NCBI RefSeq assembly: GCF_030272615.1
Contig: NC_081413.1
Span: forward strand, 143,874,476-143,938,475
DNA: 64,000 nucleotides
Direction: 5' to 3'
Source of the DNA: Cryptomeria japonica
Lineage: Eukaryota > Streptophyta > Pinopsida > Cupressales > Cupressaceae
Positions 61,101 through 64,000 of this stretch are shown piece after piece; positions within the stretch are counted from its first letter, which is position 1, and every line of letters starts with the position of its first letter. Below the pieces are notes generated by a model. The model had not been told where the DNA came from, made no database searches, and was given only the letters and a program-made list of their open reading frames with translations. The translations under genes were made by a program, and so were the position numbers.

Positions 61101-63580
61101 AGTGGAAGGGGTTGGCTTGCCGCTCATTATTGTAATCAATACTTTCAACAGTTTACATCTAACGATCCCCTGCTACCGTATGCTCTCACCCTCCCAGTTT
61201 GGGCTCTCGGTGATCAAAAGGTGTAGGGTTCTTTCCAGTTGGTTTGGATTTCATTTCTCTAACCCTAACGGGTGTTGTTGTGCTCCTAATCTTGTTGGAA
61301 AAATCAAAAAAAAAAATTGTTGGGGATATTACACCTTTTCCCCAACTTTAGCCTACGAGAATTAAATAGGCTAATAAATTGCTTTGGACTACTTAGAAAC
61401 GGACATTACAAAGTGAATATATATTGTATATGCTTAGAACCCTTGCTTATATATCATGGTATAGGGGAGAGAATGCCTTTCCAACTTACCATCTCTTTTT
61501 CAAATTCTCAAGATTGTATTTTGGTGGAGGATTTTGCACCATTAGAATTTCATTTTTCAATGGACTCTACAAGCATACTTCATTCCCAGAGTTTGGTTCA
61601 AAAGAGCAAGTTCCTTGGTATATTGAACCACCCCATCTTTTAGGTGTTGCAACCAATCTCCAACTACCAAGAAAGTCCTTTGCACACTTCTAATGACTCC
61701 TCAATGGTTCAAGGAAGAGAGAGAAGTTGATAAGATACAGACTGTAATGAATTACAAAACTGCTCTAATTAATTGTATCTTTCCAACCATTGATTGCCAA
61801 TTGTTTGTCAACTAGCATAATCTACTCATCATCATAAAAAAACTATAAATTTACAATCTATTAGATCCCAAAATTACAGTTCCACAATACTAGAGTATTA
61901 ACCAATCTTCAAGGGCAGAATCTATCTTCATGAAGACAAAAGAGGGACTCATCTAAAGAATGTAAATGATTAAAGGCCAATTTCTAAGAGTGGGTATCCT
62001 CTCTTTCACTTTCGGCTTGACTAAAGAGGGTGTTCATAGAGGTATCCTTAACTGGACATCTAACCAGGTATGATAAACAAAACTAAAACAACTACAGCTA
62101 TACCTAATGTATGCTTGACCCCAATAGTTTGCGGCGTCACTAACTAGCAAAGAACCTTCGCCTATTTTAATTATCATAGTTATTTGCGAGGTAAACACAA
62201 AATAATTTATTAATCAAATTAAGTTGTCTAAAGTTCAAATAAGGCAACATAGGGGCACAAGACCTAGACAATTTTGTACTATTAGAATGTGTCCAAACAC
62301 AAATAAAACTTTGTGACCAAATGTCAATTGAATTATGTGCATCTTTTTCTATATTTACGTTTAGTCCATGTGCATTATATAATCATTATGTTCCTATGAA
62401 ACAGAAGCCAAACTTAGACCCTGGACTTGGGTAGTCTGGAATGATCTATCAACTAATATGATTTATTAGAGTTCATATATTGTTTAAGAAGAATATCACT
62501 AATTCCTCAGAAATAACTTTTCAAGCTATGTCAATAAGATGATTTGTAGTATCATAAATGCATATTTGTACAAAGACATGCTCAAGCAAGTGCAAAAGAC
62601 CATAGTTTATACCACACCCATTTTCAATTCCAAAAGTTGAACAATAAAATATCCCATAAATGGTAAAGTTCATAAGATGCATCCTTCTACCAGAAACAAA
62701 GATGCATCAAGTTCAAAAGTTAATAGAACACTTACACCATTATGCTAGCAATGCATACCTGGCTTGCCATGAGTTCATGTTTGCACCATATAGAAGATGA
62801 CTGGTCATCTTTTTGTAATTCAGCTTCTGAATATAGAAATATTTTTGTACCCTGAAACCAACATTCTGCAGACATAAGAACTTATGCTACATTTTATACC
62901 AATCATTTATATCACATTGATTTTAGAATTTACAGCAGTTTTTTAAAGACATGTTAATTTTCATTCTTTTTCCTTCTTTTAAATGTACCTAAGGTTAAAT
63001 CCTATCACTCATTTGCTGTTCTGCACATATTTACTTCGAATCTATTGCCACGTATGCTGTCTCCACTATACACAATTTTCTTTATTAGCATCCATTAGGC
63101 CTTGAAATTATTAACTTACCATACCAAGTCCCCTAATGTTTTCACCAATACCGACATGATTAAATACAAATATTTTGGTTGATAACCACAAAGTTTGATG
63201 ACAAGAAACTAGGAATATATCGCATGAAGAAAAAAACTGGTCTGTACAATGACTTAATTTATCACTGGTAGAGAAGCATTAAACTTAAAAGAACCCCAAA
63301 GTCCTAAATGTATTGGAAAGAGTATTACAATTCCAATTAAGAAATAAGAATAAAAAATCTTAAAAGATATCATTCTTGATCTCCCATGAGCTCTCATAAG
63401 TTTTCAGATTTTTTTGGCTTTAATCATTTTACACCAGAAACAGCCATTAGAATATTTTAGTACTCAAAGAACTTACAATGTTCTTTTGCACTAGCACTGA
63501 TCCAGTTGCAAGAGCAAACTCAGCATCCTTGCCTCCAAACCAACCCACTGGTCCGCCATAAAGTCCTTGATCAAATGTAT
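15866..63580 (-). CDS. PHYLLO: PHYLLO (MenF-MenD part), internal portion of a split gene with giant introns
   Basis: Eight minus-strand exons join in frame (63477-63580, 62759-62851, 44390-44494, 44103-44297, 20510-20608, 19154-19729, 17631-17855, 15866-16168; 1700 coding bases, no internal stop). The product reads through the tail of an isochorismate-synthase-like (MenF) module into MenD, 2-succinyl-5-enolpyruvyl-6-hydroxy-3-cyclohexene-1-carboxylate synthase, a thiamine-diphosphate enzyme. In plants these modules are fused with MenC and MenH in PHYLLO, a plastid-targeted protein of phylloquinone synthesis for photosystem I. MenD landmarks seen in order: NINALWA, APGSRSS, DERSLAF (family ThDP-activating Glu), [31 protein letters not shown]. 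All introns within the window are GT-AG and phase 0: 625, 18264, 92, 23494, 780, 1298 and 1462 bp, plus one over 15.8 kb running off the left edge. The start, upstream MenF exons, the ThDP/Mg-binding end of MenD, MenC and MenH are not in the window. Confidence 0.93.
17631..17855 (-). CDS. PHYLLO: PHYLLO exon, MenD central domain, distal part
   Basis: A 225-bp (75-codon) exon, acceptor GAGAATAG (AG 17856-17857) and donor GTGTGA (17625-17630), a less usual but valid GT donor. It encodes [20 protein letters not shown], then [15 protein letters not shown] and [11 protein letters not shown]. This matches the VG-x-R-L-TSKR...H.RHDPSH pattern of MenD. Phase 0 at both ends. Confidence 0.94.
19154..19729 (-). 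CDS. PHYLLO: PHYLLO exon, MenD central domain (largest exon in window)
   Basis: A 576-bp (192-codon) exon, acceptor ATACAG (CAG 19730-19732) and donor GTATGC (19148-19153). It opens [14 protein letters not shown], continuing the MenD frame, and includes [23 protein letters not shown] and [16 protein letters not shown]. This covers the end of the pyrimidine domain and the central transhydrogenase-like domain of ThDP enzymes. The frame is open throughout, with no sign of decay. Confidence 0.96.
20510..20608 (-). CDS. PHYLLO: PHYLLO exon, Men[10 protein letters not shown] segment
   Basis: A 99-bp (33-codon) exon, acceptor GCACAG (609-611 of the 20 kb block is CAG) and donor GTACGT (20504-20509). 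The peptide has [20 protein letters not shown] and then [13 protein letters not shown], a hallmark MenD segment. It is phase 0 at both ends. Confidence 0.95.
20609..22085 (-). other. Start of the 23.5-kb PHYLLO intron, no gene seen
   Basis: AT-rich sequence without coding potential or clear repeats on inspection. It may be ancestral intron sequence on the 3' side of the large intron. Confidence 0.6.
22086..23560 (+). repeat. Probable LTR-like repeat with TATA box and internal tandem repeats
   Basis: The block opens with TTTAATTAA-rich palindromic sequence (22120-22330). It contains about 2.3 copies of a 52-bp unit (22502, 22554, 22606) and a TATA-like CTATAAATAGAGC near 22991, and a TG run near 23450. 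Regulatory-looking, non-coding sequence of this kind is typical of an LTR, but I could not find a second copy or clear ends, so boundaries and orientation are uncertain. Confidence 0.4.
22502..22640 (+). repeat. 52-bp tandem repeat
   Basis: Units starting AAGTCTTTGATA at 22502 and 22554 and a diverged third at 22606. Each has a CATTAAAGG core and CAACCTTCAACCACTTAAT. Confidence 0.7.
24027..27646 (-). pseudogene. Large gag-like reading frame of an unknown repeat family, decayed
   Basis: From ATG at 27646 the minus strand has a 415-codon open frame. It is followed by further open stretches in the same direction (26350-25916, 25732-24860, 24823-24581, 24508-24314, 24293-24027) separated by stops or shifts. 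Together they look like one protein-coding region of about 3.6 kb. I do not recognise the family. The N-terminal part has conserved-looking [39 protein letters not shown] and [12 protein letters not shown], which recur in a second copy at 57863-58652. The middle is Glu/Thr-rich and low in complexity, then lysine-rich; the end is helical and possibly coiled coil. No protease, RT, integrase or zinc knuckle is seen. A retroelement-borne gag-like gene is the leading guess, and its repetition argues against a single-copy host gene. Confidence 0.6.
28480..29360. repeat. Degenerate TTCGGACC-type tandem repeat field
   Basis: About 20 irregular repeats built around AATTTCGGACCTTAAG and CATTTTTGCAAATT, spaced roughly 35-60 bp. 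The clearest pair is near 28650-28720. Read on the minus strand, it lies upstream of the gag-like frame at 27646 and may be part of its leader or LTR. Confidence 0.65.
29870..30062 (+). pseudogene. Gypsy chromodomain fragment
   Basis: [15 protein letters not shown], a stop, then [20 protein letters not shown] and [14 protein letters not shown] match the end of the chromovirus polyprotein. An LTR start follows. The left junction near 29869 ends in ACAACA, so the upstream part was probably cut off by insertion or rearrangement involving the repeat field to the left. Confidence 0.8.
30063..30688 (+). repeat. Gypsy LTR fragment or short LTR
   Basis: Begins TATAATGTCCCC, which corresponds to TGTAATGTCCCC with one change, immediately after the chromodomain remnant. 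A possible end is GATTACA at 30682-30688. It is about one third of the length of LTRs A, X and G, so it is internally deleted or from another subfamily. Confidence 0.5.
30698..31336 (+). repeat. Probable start of another LTR, very AT-rich
   Basis: TGTGATGTCCCC at 30698 matches the start motif of gypsy F type LTRs. The sequence is then AT-rich and is interrupted at 31337 by element C. A candidate end, GGGGACATTACA, lies at 40831-40842 beyond element C, but the flanking 5-mers (TTAAT and TCAAC) do not match, so the pairing is unproven. Confidence 0.35.
31337..32234 (+). repeat. 5' LTR of element C, copia-like (898 bp)
   Basis: Starts TGTTGGCAATTGACAC and ends with a long C run (about 32202-32213) and CTTGGATCCCAACA. 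A primer site for initiator methionine tRNA (TTGGTTTCAGAGC, one change) follows at once. I found no 3' LTR copy in the window. Confidence 0.75.
32236..32248 (+). other. Primer-binding site of element C
   Basis: TTGGTTTCAGAGC begins one base after the LTR end. The usual form is TTGGTATCAGAGC. Confidence 0.7.
32309..33361 (+). pseudogene. Element C gag-like protein: coiled coil plus four zinc knuckles
   Basis: A single frame from ATG 32309 ([19 protein letters not shown]) to 33361, about 350 codons, is broken by only two stops (TAG 32927, TAA near 33022). The first 200 residues are heptad-rich and charged, and look like a long coiled coil. Four CX2CX4HX4C knuckles follow: [42 protein letters not shown] and [14 protein letters not shown]. 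The helical capsid-like domain usual in copia gag is not seen, and no protease, integrase or RT follows. Element C therefore looks non-autonomous, possibly packaging with help from another element. The N-terminal domain could have been deleted in this copy only. Confidence 0.65.
34047..34823 (+). repeat. 5' LTR of copia 2 (777 bp)
   Basis: TGTTAATGC...TTTAACA. It contains a perfect 20-bp inverted repeat (34072-34091 with 34103-34122), a cluster of CCGATA/TATCGG palindromes (34381-34525), and a long stem-loop (34587-34636). Confidence 0.93.
34072..34122 (+). other. 20-bp perfect inverted repeat in the copia 2 5' LTR
   Basis: Arms 34072-34091 and 34103-34122 (GATAAATGATTGAATGAGAG and its complement) with an 11-nt loop. 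Conserved in the 3' LTR (39415-39465) and in copia 1 (9511-9561, one mismatch). Confidence 0.85.
34824..34836 (+). other. Primer-binding site of copia 2
   Basis: TGGTATCAGAGCT directly follows the LTR end. It is the classic site complementary to initiator methionine tRNA. Confidence 0.9.
34916..38854 (+). pseudogene. Copia 2 gag-pol, one frame with five stops
   Basis: ATG 34916 ([20 protein letters not shown]) opens a single frame to TAA at 38852-38854. Gag has one zinc knuckle ([13 protein letters not shown]). Protease [12 protein letters not shown] follows, then integrase (HSDVCGP, DNGGEY), RT ([18 protein letters not shown]) and RNase H to [11 protein letters not shown]. Five in-frame stops are present (35789, 36539, 38411, 38558, 38639) and no frameshift, so decay has been by point mutation. 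Compared with copia 1 the codons at 38411 and 38558 are TGG to TAG and CGA to TGA, typical of methylcytosine loss. It cannot make a full polyprotein. Confidence 0.93.
38955..39300 (+). other. Hairpin array upstream of the copia 2 3' LTR
   Basis: Counterpart of the copia 1 array. Loop GTGACGAT occurs at 38963-38970 and 39010-39017. The GTTGTGATAA stem spans 39082-39128 (A:T where copia 1 has G:C), GATATCAC spans 39195-39218 and GTATCAC 39252-39273. The first hairpin is partly eroded here. Confidence 0.65.
39390..40167 (+). repeat. 3' LTR of copia 2 (778 bp)
   Basis: Starts TGTTAATGC after AAGAGGGAG and ends TTTAACA next to ACTGG. Compared with the 5' LTR it has a short insertion near 39700 and a short deletion near 39972, plus scattered substitutions. 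Confidence 0.93.
40382..41756. other. Unassigned intron sequence with one LTR-end motif
   Basis: No reading frame of note. GGGGACATTACA at 40831-40842 looks like the right end of a gypsy-type LTR (perhaps the remainder of the one starting at 30698). The rest is unassigned. Confidence 0.35.
41757..43716 (+). repeat. Solo LTR H (1960 bp)
   Basis: Starts TGTCATGTCCCC and ends GGGGATATTACA, flanked by a perfect 5-bp duplication AACAG (41752-41756 and 43717-43721). No internal retroelement sequence is present, so it is a solo LTR left by recombination. Its length and terminal motif fit the gypsy LTRs here, but the interior is diverged and lacks the AACTTACTA palindromes. Orientation is inferred from the terminal motifs only. 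Confidence 0.75.
44103..44297 (-). CDS. PHYLLO: PHYLLO exon, MenD ThDP pyrimidine-binding region
   Basis: A 195-bp (65-codon) exon with acceptor TTTTCCAG (CAG 44298-44300) and donor GTAAGT (44097-44102). It contains [27 protein letters not shown] and [14 protein letters not shown], the core MenD motifs. By homology with bacterial MenD, the glutamate in DERS is the conserved residue that activates the thiamine ring. The exon continues in phase 0 across a 23.5-kb intron to VVEASQDC at 20608. Confidence 0.96.
44390..44494 (-). CDS. PHYLLO: PHYLLO exon, start of the MenD module
   Basis: A 105-bp (35-codon) exon, acceptor CAG at 44495-44497 and donor GTATGT at 44384-44389. It encodes [13 protein letters not shown], a linker, and then [20 protein letters not shown], which is the N-terminal MenD segment (N-I-N-A-x-W-A...EEC.RLG). 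It lies 18.3 kb downstream of the last MenF exon and only 92 bp from the next MenD exon. The acceptor region is partly duplicated upstream in the intron (about 44775-45030), producing a decoy acceptor. Confidence 0.92.
44481..45040 (-). repeat. Tandem duplication across a PHYLLO splice acceptor
   Basis: The sequence from 44481 (exon edge, acceptor and intron) to about 44735 recurs at about 44775-45040, an offset of about 294 bp. The second copy carries the first 15 exon bases and a CAG acceptor at 44789-44791. On the minus strand this decoy lies upstream of the real acceptor. If used, it would read FEALLQ and stop at 44768-44770. Confidence 0.75.
45093..45872 (+). repeat. Copia-like LTR remnants
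   Basis: TGTTGGATTATATTGTCATT at 45093 resembles the start of LTR C. A similar start, TGTTGAATTATTGTCATTG, occurs near 45497, and GTATAAATAGAGG near 45465 looks like a TATA box. No internal region is recognised and the ends are unclear. Confidence 0.4.
45873..46940 (+). pseudogene. Tandemly duplicated gypsy RT relic, copies 1, 2 and left part of 3
   Basis: Three copies of a roughly 420-500 bp unit (about 45873-46378, 46379-46797, 46798-46940). Each includes TAACCC-TGAATTGTAGAAAAT and a segment encoding remnants of the gypsy RT to RNase H connection ([24 protein letters not shown] in copy 1). Copy 2 joins copy 3 at a GAGGCAAGG/TTTTAACCC junction. Element E inserted within copy 3 at 46940/55508. 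Confidence 0.65.
46941..48784 (-). repeat. 3' LTR of element E (1844 bp)
   Basis: On the minus strand it starts TGTAATGACCCC (48784 downward) and ends GGGATATTTCA. It contains a tandem repeat of 66 bp (47052, 47118, partial 47184) and one AACTTACTA palindrome (48562-48585). Short open frames inside are duplicated in the other LTR and are not genes. Confidence 0.95.
47052..47227. repeat. 66-bp tandem repeat in the LTR of E
   Basis: Units at 47052-47117 and 47118-47183 and a partial unit from 47184. Each starts CTAACCAG, and the last two contain GGCGCCGGGATGGCGAGC. The other LTR carries the same array 6723 bp later. Confidence 0.85.
48760..51363 (-). CDS. Element E pol: RT, RNase H, integrase, chromodomain
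   Basis: An 867-codon open frame. [34 protein letters not shown]. RNase [37 protein letters not shown]. Integrase: an HHCC finger ([17 protein letters not shown]), then the catalytic DDE triad in [17 protein letters not shown] and [18 protein letters not shown]-terminal chromodomain ([20 protein letters not shown]) assigns it to chromoviruses, where it is thought to guide integration to marked chromatin. Translation ends 25 bp inside the 3' LTR. The start given is only the edge of the open frame; the real product continues from the gag-protease frame upstream, from which it is separated by one extra A in an A7 run near 51350-51356. Confidence 0.95.
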   Translation of the reverse strand: MLRKKDGTMRMCVDYRALNQSTIKNRYPIPRIDELIDELHGAKFFSKIDLRSGYHQIRMRGSDVEKTAFRCHYGHFEFLVMPFGLTNAPATFQSCMNRVFQNQLRKFVLIFFDDILIYSKTWDEHLKHLEVVLSTLESESLFAKASKCEFGMEELLYLGHIISAGGVKVDPEKIKAVMDWPPPENLTQLKGFLGLCGFYRRFVKGYSQNAAPLTDLTKKGAFVWSERAQEVFDKFKKIMSSCPVLAIPDFSKPFELQCDASGEGVGAVLMQDKHPIVFESRKLRGVERSYSIYDKEMLAIMHALAKFRQYLVGNKFVVKTDHNSLKHFMHQKDLNERQQKWVSKLQAYDFDIEYVKGKNNVVADALSRRPHLSSLCELTADWRDMLLADYAKNQFATSILEGTFHDEKYQVVEGLIHYKGRIFLVADSKLKRKILVNFHDIPVAGHQGFFKTYRQIRERFSWKGLKKEVQRYIQECPVCQANKNEHTLPAGLLQPLPIPNQKWESISMDFITGLPKAQGRDCIYVVVDRLTKFAHFFAITSTFSAAQVADLFFREVFRLHGLPKNIVSDRDSKFLSTFWQEVFRMSGTVLTPSTSYHPQTDGQTEVVNKWLEGYLRNYVSEQQKAWVKWLHIGEYCYNSTYHMSIKMSPFLALYGYEAPSFADLVFGDSKAPLAKDLLQQSQDIMRSLKDNLQIAQNQQKLYADQRRVERSFEVGDMVYLRLQPYRQSTLKKSGAEKLKPRFYGPFRVIRKIGAVAYELELPSDSRVHNVFHVSRLKKALGHNVVASSQLPPLDEEGLLILVPEDILDVRERSLRNRTVREYLVKWKNLPLEDATWENDEILQHPGLRLLEGKQSWGGRTVMTPSQT
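48785..48800 (-). other. Polypurine tract of element E
   Basis: On the minus strand CTTGGGGAGGGCGGAC lies directly before the 3' LTR. It is the expected plus-strand primer site for reverse transcription. Confidence 0.85.
51287..53617 (-). CDS. Element E gag-protease and start of RT
   Basis: A 776-codon frame from ATG 53617 ([17 protein letters not shown]). It has a gag capsid-like domain ([39 protein letters not shown]), an atypical zinc knuckle ([14 protein letters not shown]), protease [13 protein letters not shown] and the RT N-terminus ([28 protein letters not shown]). After VKKK the frame runs 25 codons out of register and stops. The break is a run of seven A on the coding strand. It lies inside RT, not at a gag-pol boundary, so a programmed shift is unlikely; a single-base mutation or a homopolymer sequencing error is more likely. 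The ATG lies about 35 bp downstream of the primer site. Confidence 0.95.
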   Translation of the reverse strand: MSDREKRYWAREDKKVGKQFQFHQPPEGQTASEVLRAHWESSGESNMAEGERSIGGNEGFTRNRDDSGKERERSLSPGKRFERKMDALMDMVSLMMGRVGQNTTPQNNSGHRGEYSASKPQDEHAGRVVPNNTNISSRPFKPTFLAPTINQPDPEENASFVEQLRLGRAEYDSLPDDIKMDMSYNDFMDHKRKNKGQGRYYDQRRSFNQGDLYQAVNKVILPHFDGSETNSARAWIQKLDNYLALRPMAEEEAIKFATLHLDGVAHEWWYHGLITLGHRSITTYDEFTTRLIERFEKKDPEIHFRELAQLRQYSTVEAYIAEFQRLSVMVTGITERRLVILFSEGLTEPLKGWIKAFDPPSLQEAMKKARNMEWAAPKAKFQSNSPFQKRDKGKRPQHRPPLRPQHQEFKNRNPNVTRLDPETLNELRRKGLCFRCREKWSQDHVCQKGVKFNQIEYYSAGESGSDLSDQQSDYEESEGDRAPEESGDEKECGGVLAQLSSFQRNESFKVRGMIKGQRIVALIDTGATHNFIDEVVVAKKGLQTEEFEGFKVMVADGFHISCTKKISNMTMQLGNYEVKDDFYVVHIGDTDAVLGIQWLRSLGEISLNLQTMELKFQSDGKRVVLRGMSNGGPRVVSFKRMARLIRHDQVEWVAECMILLASPIEAKRDQPPDIQSLLAKKSAVFADLPPGPPPERGSEHIIELKEGAKPVITTPYRYPKRQKDEIERNIQELLEMGFIRPSKSPFASAVVLVKKKRWDHAHVRGLSCFESKHHQK
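53651..53662 (-). other. Primer-binding site of element E
   Basis: TGGTATCAGAGC on the minus strand, one base after the LTR end. Complementary to initiator methionine tRNA. Confidence 0.9.
53664..55507 (-). repeat. 5' LTR of element E (1844 bp)
   Basis: Matches the LTR at 46941-48784 with a constant offset and no difference noticed. It carries the same 66-bp repeats and palindrome (55285-55308). Confidence 0.95.
55508..55960 (+). pseudogene. Right part of the gypsy RT-RNase H relic, copy 3
   Basis: Continues copy 3 after the TTAGC duplication. [12 protein letters not shown], then [10 protein letters not shown], a stop, and [14 protein letters not shown] parallel the RT connection and RNase H start of gypsy elements. 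A 31-bp segment (TTTGGCAATACCTAGCTTGC...) is repeated in tandem near 55797-55858. Confidence 0.65.
56200..57862 (+). repeat. Repetitive leader upstream of the second gag-like copy
   Basis: The stretch 56560-57080 has irregular repeats of AAGTTCGCC/AAGTTGGCC(T/A)AG with GCATAA. A TATA-like CTATATATTTTC lies near 57411. Together these suggest the LTR or leader of the element carrying the frame at 57863. LTR ends were not resolved. Confidence 0.45.
57863..58652 (+). pseudogene. Second copy of the unknown gag-like family (truncated)
   Basis: [20 protein letters not shown] opens a frame to 58243. After one frame change it continues to about 58652. It aligns with the minus-strand copy at 27646: [15 protein letters not shown] with [24 protein letters not shown] with [24 protein letters not shown] with [15 protein letters not shown], and [15 protein letters not shown] with [15 protein letters not shown]. 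Only the N-terminal third is clear. The two copies differ widely, so they are different subfamilies. No enzyme domain is seen. Function unknown. Confidence 0.6.
58653..59232. other. Intron or element remainder, nothing definite
   Basis: AT-rich sequence between the gag-like fragment and the solo LTR. It may hold decayed continuation of the fragment; no motif was recognised. Confidence 0.4.
60042..60049 (+). promoter_or_regulatory. TATA box of solo LTR G
   Basis: TATAAATA, about 810 bp into the LTR, equivalent to the boxes in LTRs A and X. Confidence 0.6.
60907..60966 (+). other. Covarying hairpins in LTR G
   Basis: CTACTGC-ataa-GCAGTAG (60907-60924, perfect 7-bp arms) and CCGCT-gcata-AGCGG (60952-60966), both following GTCCTCC. 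Confidence 0.65.
61339..62758 (-). other. PHYLLO intron, 5' end of the 18.3-kb intron
   Basis: Mostly unremarkable. An 89-codon plus-strand frame at 61424-61693 weakly recalls the distal part of the gag-like protein (TIRIS...PEF against YIRIAGF...PRY) and may be its remnant beyond solo LTR G, but the match is too weak to claim. Confidence 0.4.
62759..62851 (-). CDS. PHYLLO: PHYLLO exon, degenerate C-terminal tail of the MenF module
   Basis: A 93-bp (31-codon) exon between a TTTCAG acceptor (62852-62854 is CAG) and a GTATGC donor (62753-62758). It occupies the position of the AGTGIV...EWNELDLKxSQ tail of isochorismate synthase, but only a weak match is left: the peptide opens [12 protein letters not shown] and ends HELMASQ, and the glycine-rich AGxGIV core is gone. 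Both splice sites are phase 0, joining KNI from the previous exon to FEALLEP of the next. The assignment rests on frame, position and the SQ/F junction rather than strong similarity. Confidence 0.72.
63477..63580 (-). CDS. PHYLLO: PHYLLO exon, MenF-like chorismate-binding domain ([12 protein letters not shown])
   Basis: The 104-bp exon follows an AACAG acceptor (63581-63585) and ends at a GTAAGT donor (63471-63476). It begins with two bases of a split codon, followed by 34 whole codons. The peptide contains [16 protein letters not shown], matching the FDRGxYAGPVGW signature near the C-terminus of isochorismate and anthranilate synthases, then a region aligning with the usual EFAVGIRSALV segment. 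An in-frame stop a little upstream in the intron supports the chosen acceptor. It joins in phase 0 to the exon at 62759. No earlier MenF exon is recognisable between 63586 and 64000. Confidence 0.85.
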
Positions 63581-64000
63581 CTGTTCCCATCAGTTTAAGA
63601 ACAGAATTCATCAATGCAAGGATAACATCCAGTTAAATGTGAAACACTTCATGACGATTGACCATAGGAGAGTGTAAACAGTACTTAAGGAAAATCCTTT
63701 AGATACTAAGCATACAATATTTTATTGCAGGCCTATATTGTAATGATTGTGACCATTCCACAACATTTTGAACGTATATAATATTATTATTATATTATTA
63801 TTTAGCTAAGCTATGTATTAACTAAACAATGACCTTGTCTATCAAGCTTGTCCAAGAATCTATTTTTCTTGAATACCATTATGAAACCTGCTTCACCTTA
63901 TTTATTTATGCAATTAAATGCAAATCTGGTAAATGTTTAGTCTGAGACATTCCAAAAGAAAAGGAAACGATCAAACCCACATTTAACTAAGGAAAATATC
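63581..64000 (-). other. PHYLLO intron upstream of the first visible exon
   Basis: No MenF exon or repeat was recognised before the window edge. Confidence 0.6.

Larger units (their letters stand above)
59233..61333 (+). repeat. Solo LTR G, gypsy type (2101 bp)
   Basis: Starts TGCAATGTCCCC and ends GGGGATATTACA with a perfect 5-bp duplication CCTTT on both sides (59228-59232 and 61334-61338). No internal sequence is present. Same plan as LTRs A and X: AACTTACTA palindromes at 59463-59484 and 59575-59596, TATA at 60042-60049, hairpins at 60907-60924 and 60952-60966. Confidence 0.92.

Noticed and set aside
61424-61693. Possible distal piece of the gag-like family beyond solo LTR G
   Set aside because: Similarity to the copy at 24-27 kb is limited to a few residues and the intervening part cannot be followed.
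1-64000. CRISPR arrays, tRNA or rRNA genes, bacterial-style operons
   Set aside because: None seen; the window is plant nuclear sequence. Short matches to methionine tRNA are retroelement primer sites.

Overview
This window looks like the nuclear genome of a seed plant with very large introns, most likely a conifer or other gymnosperm. That assignment is inferred from the giant introns and the density of old, nested LTR retrotransposons; no marker sequence fixes the species. The only host gene I can support is PHYLLO, on the minus strand. It is the plant fusion of menF, menD, menC and menH, and it makes the naphthoquinone ring of phylloquinone (vitamin K1). Eight consecutive internal exons can be read, from 63580 down to 15866. 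They cover the tail of the MenF-like module and about 500 codons of the MenD module. All visible junctions are GT-AG, and every intron inside the window falls between codons. The upstream MenF exons, the last MenD exons, and the MenC and MenH modules lie outside the window.

Nearly everything else is intron. The introns of 625, 92, 780, 1298 and 1462 bp are clean. The other three are swollen by retroelements: 18.3 kb (44495-62758), 23.5 kb (20609-44102) and more than 15.8 kb (1-15865).

Layout by coordinate. 1-15043 is a four-deep nest: gypsy chromovirus A (1-5681) sits in copia 1 (5682-10167), which sits in gypsy X (10168-12195), which sits in minus-strand gypsy F (12196-15043). 15044-20608 holds PHYLLO exons and short introns. 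22086-23560 is an LTR-like repeat. 24027-27646 is a decayed minus-strand gag-like reading frame of an unknown family, preceded by a degenerate repeat field (28480-29360). 29870-31336 holds gypsy tail and LTR fragments. 31337-34046 is a gag-only copia-like element C, split by a complete copia 2 (34047-40167, target duplication ACTGG). 41757-43716 is a solo LTR (AACAG). 44103-44494 holds two exons. 45873-46940 and 55508-55960 are a tandemly duplicated gypsy RT relic, split by a complete, very young gypsy chromovirus E (46941-55507, target duplication TTAGC, LTRs identical by eye). 57863-58652 is a second copy of the unknown gag-like family. 59233-61333 is a solo gypsy LTR (CCTTT). 62759-63580 holds the MenF exons.

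The most unusual signals are structural. Both copia copies carry a chain of perfect hairpins between the pol stop and the 3' LTR. Two hairpins share the loop GTGACGAT, and arm positions covary between the copies. The gypsy LTRs carry repeated 5-bp-stem hairpins with compensatory changes in the transcribed part of the LTR, and paired palindromes in U3. Two unknown reading-frame families (24-27.6 kb with 57.9 kb, and 33.8/40.2 kb) are also worth following.
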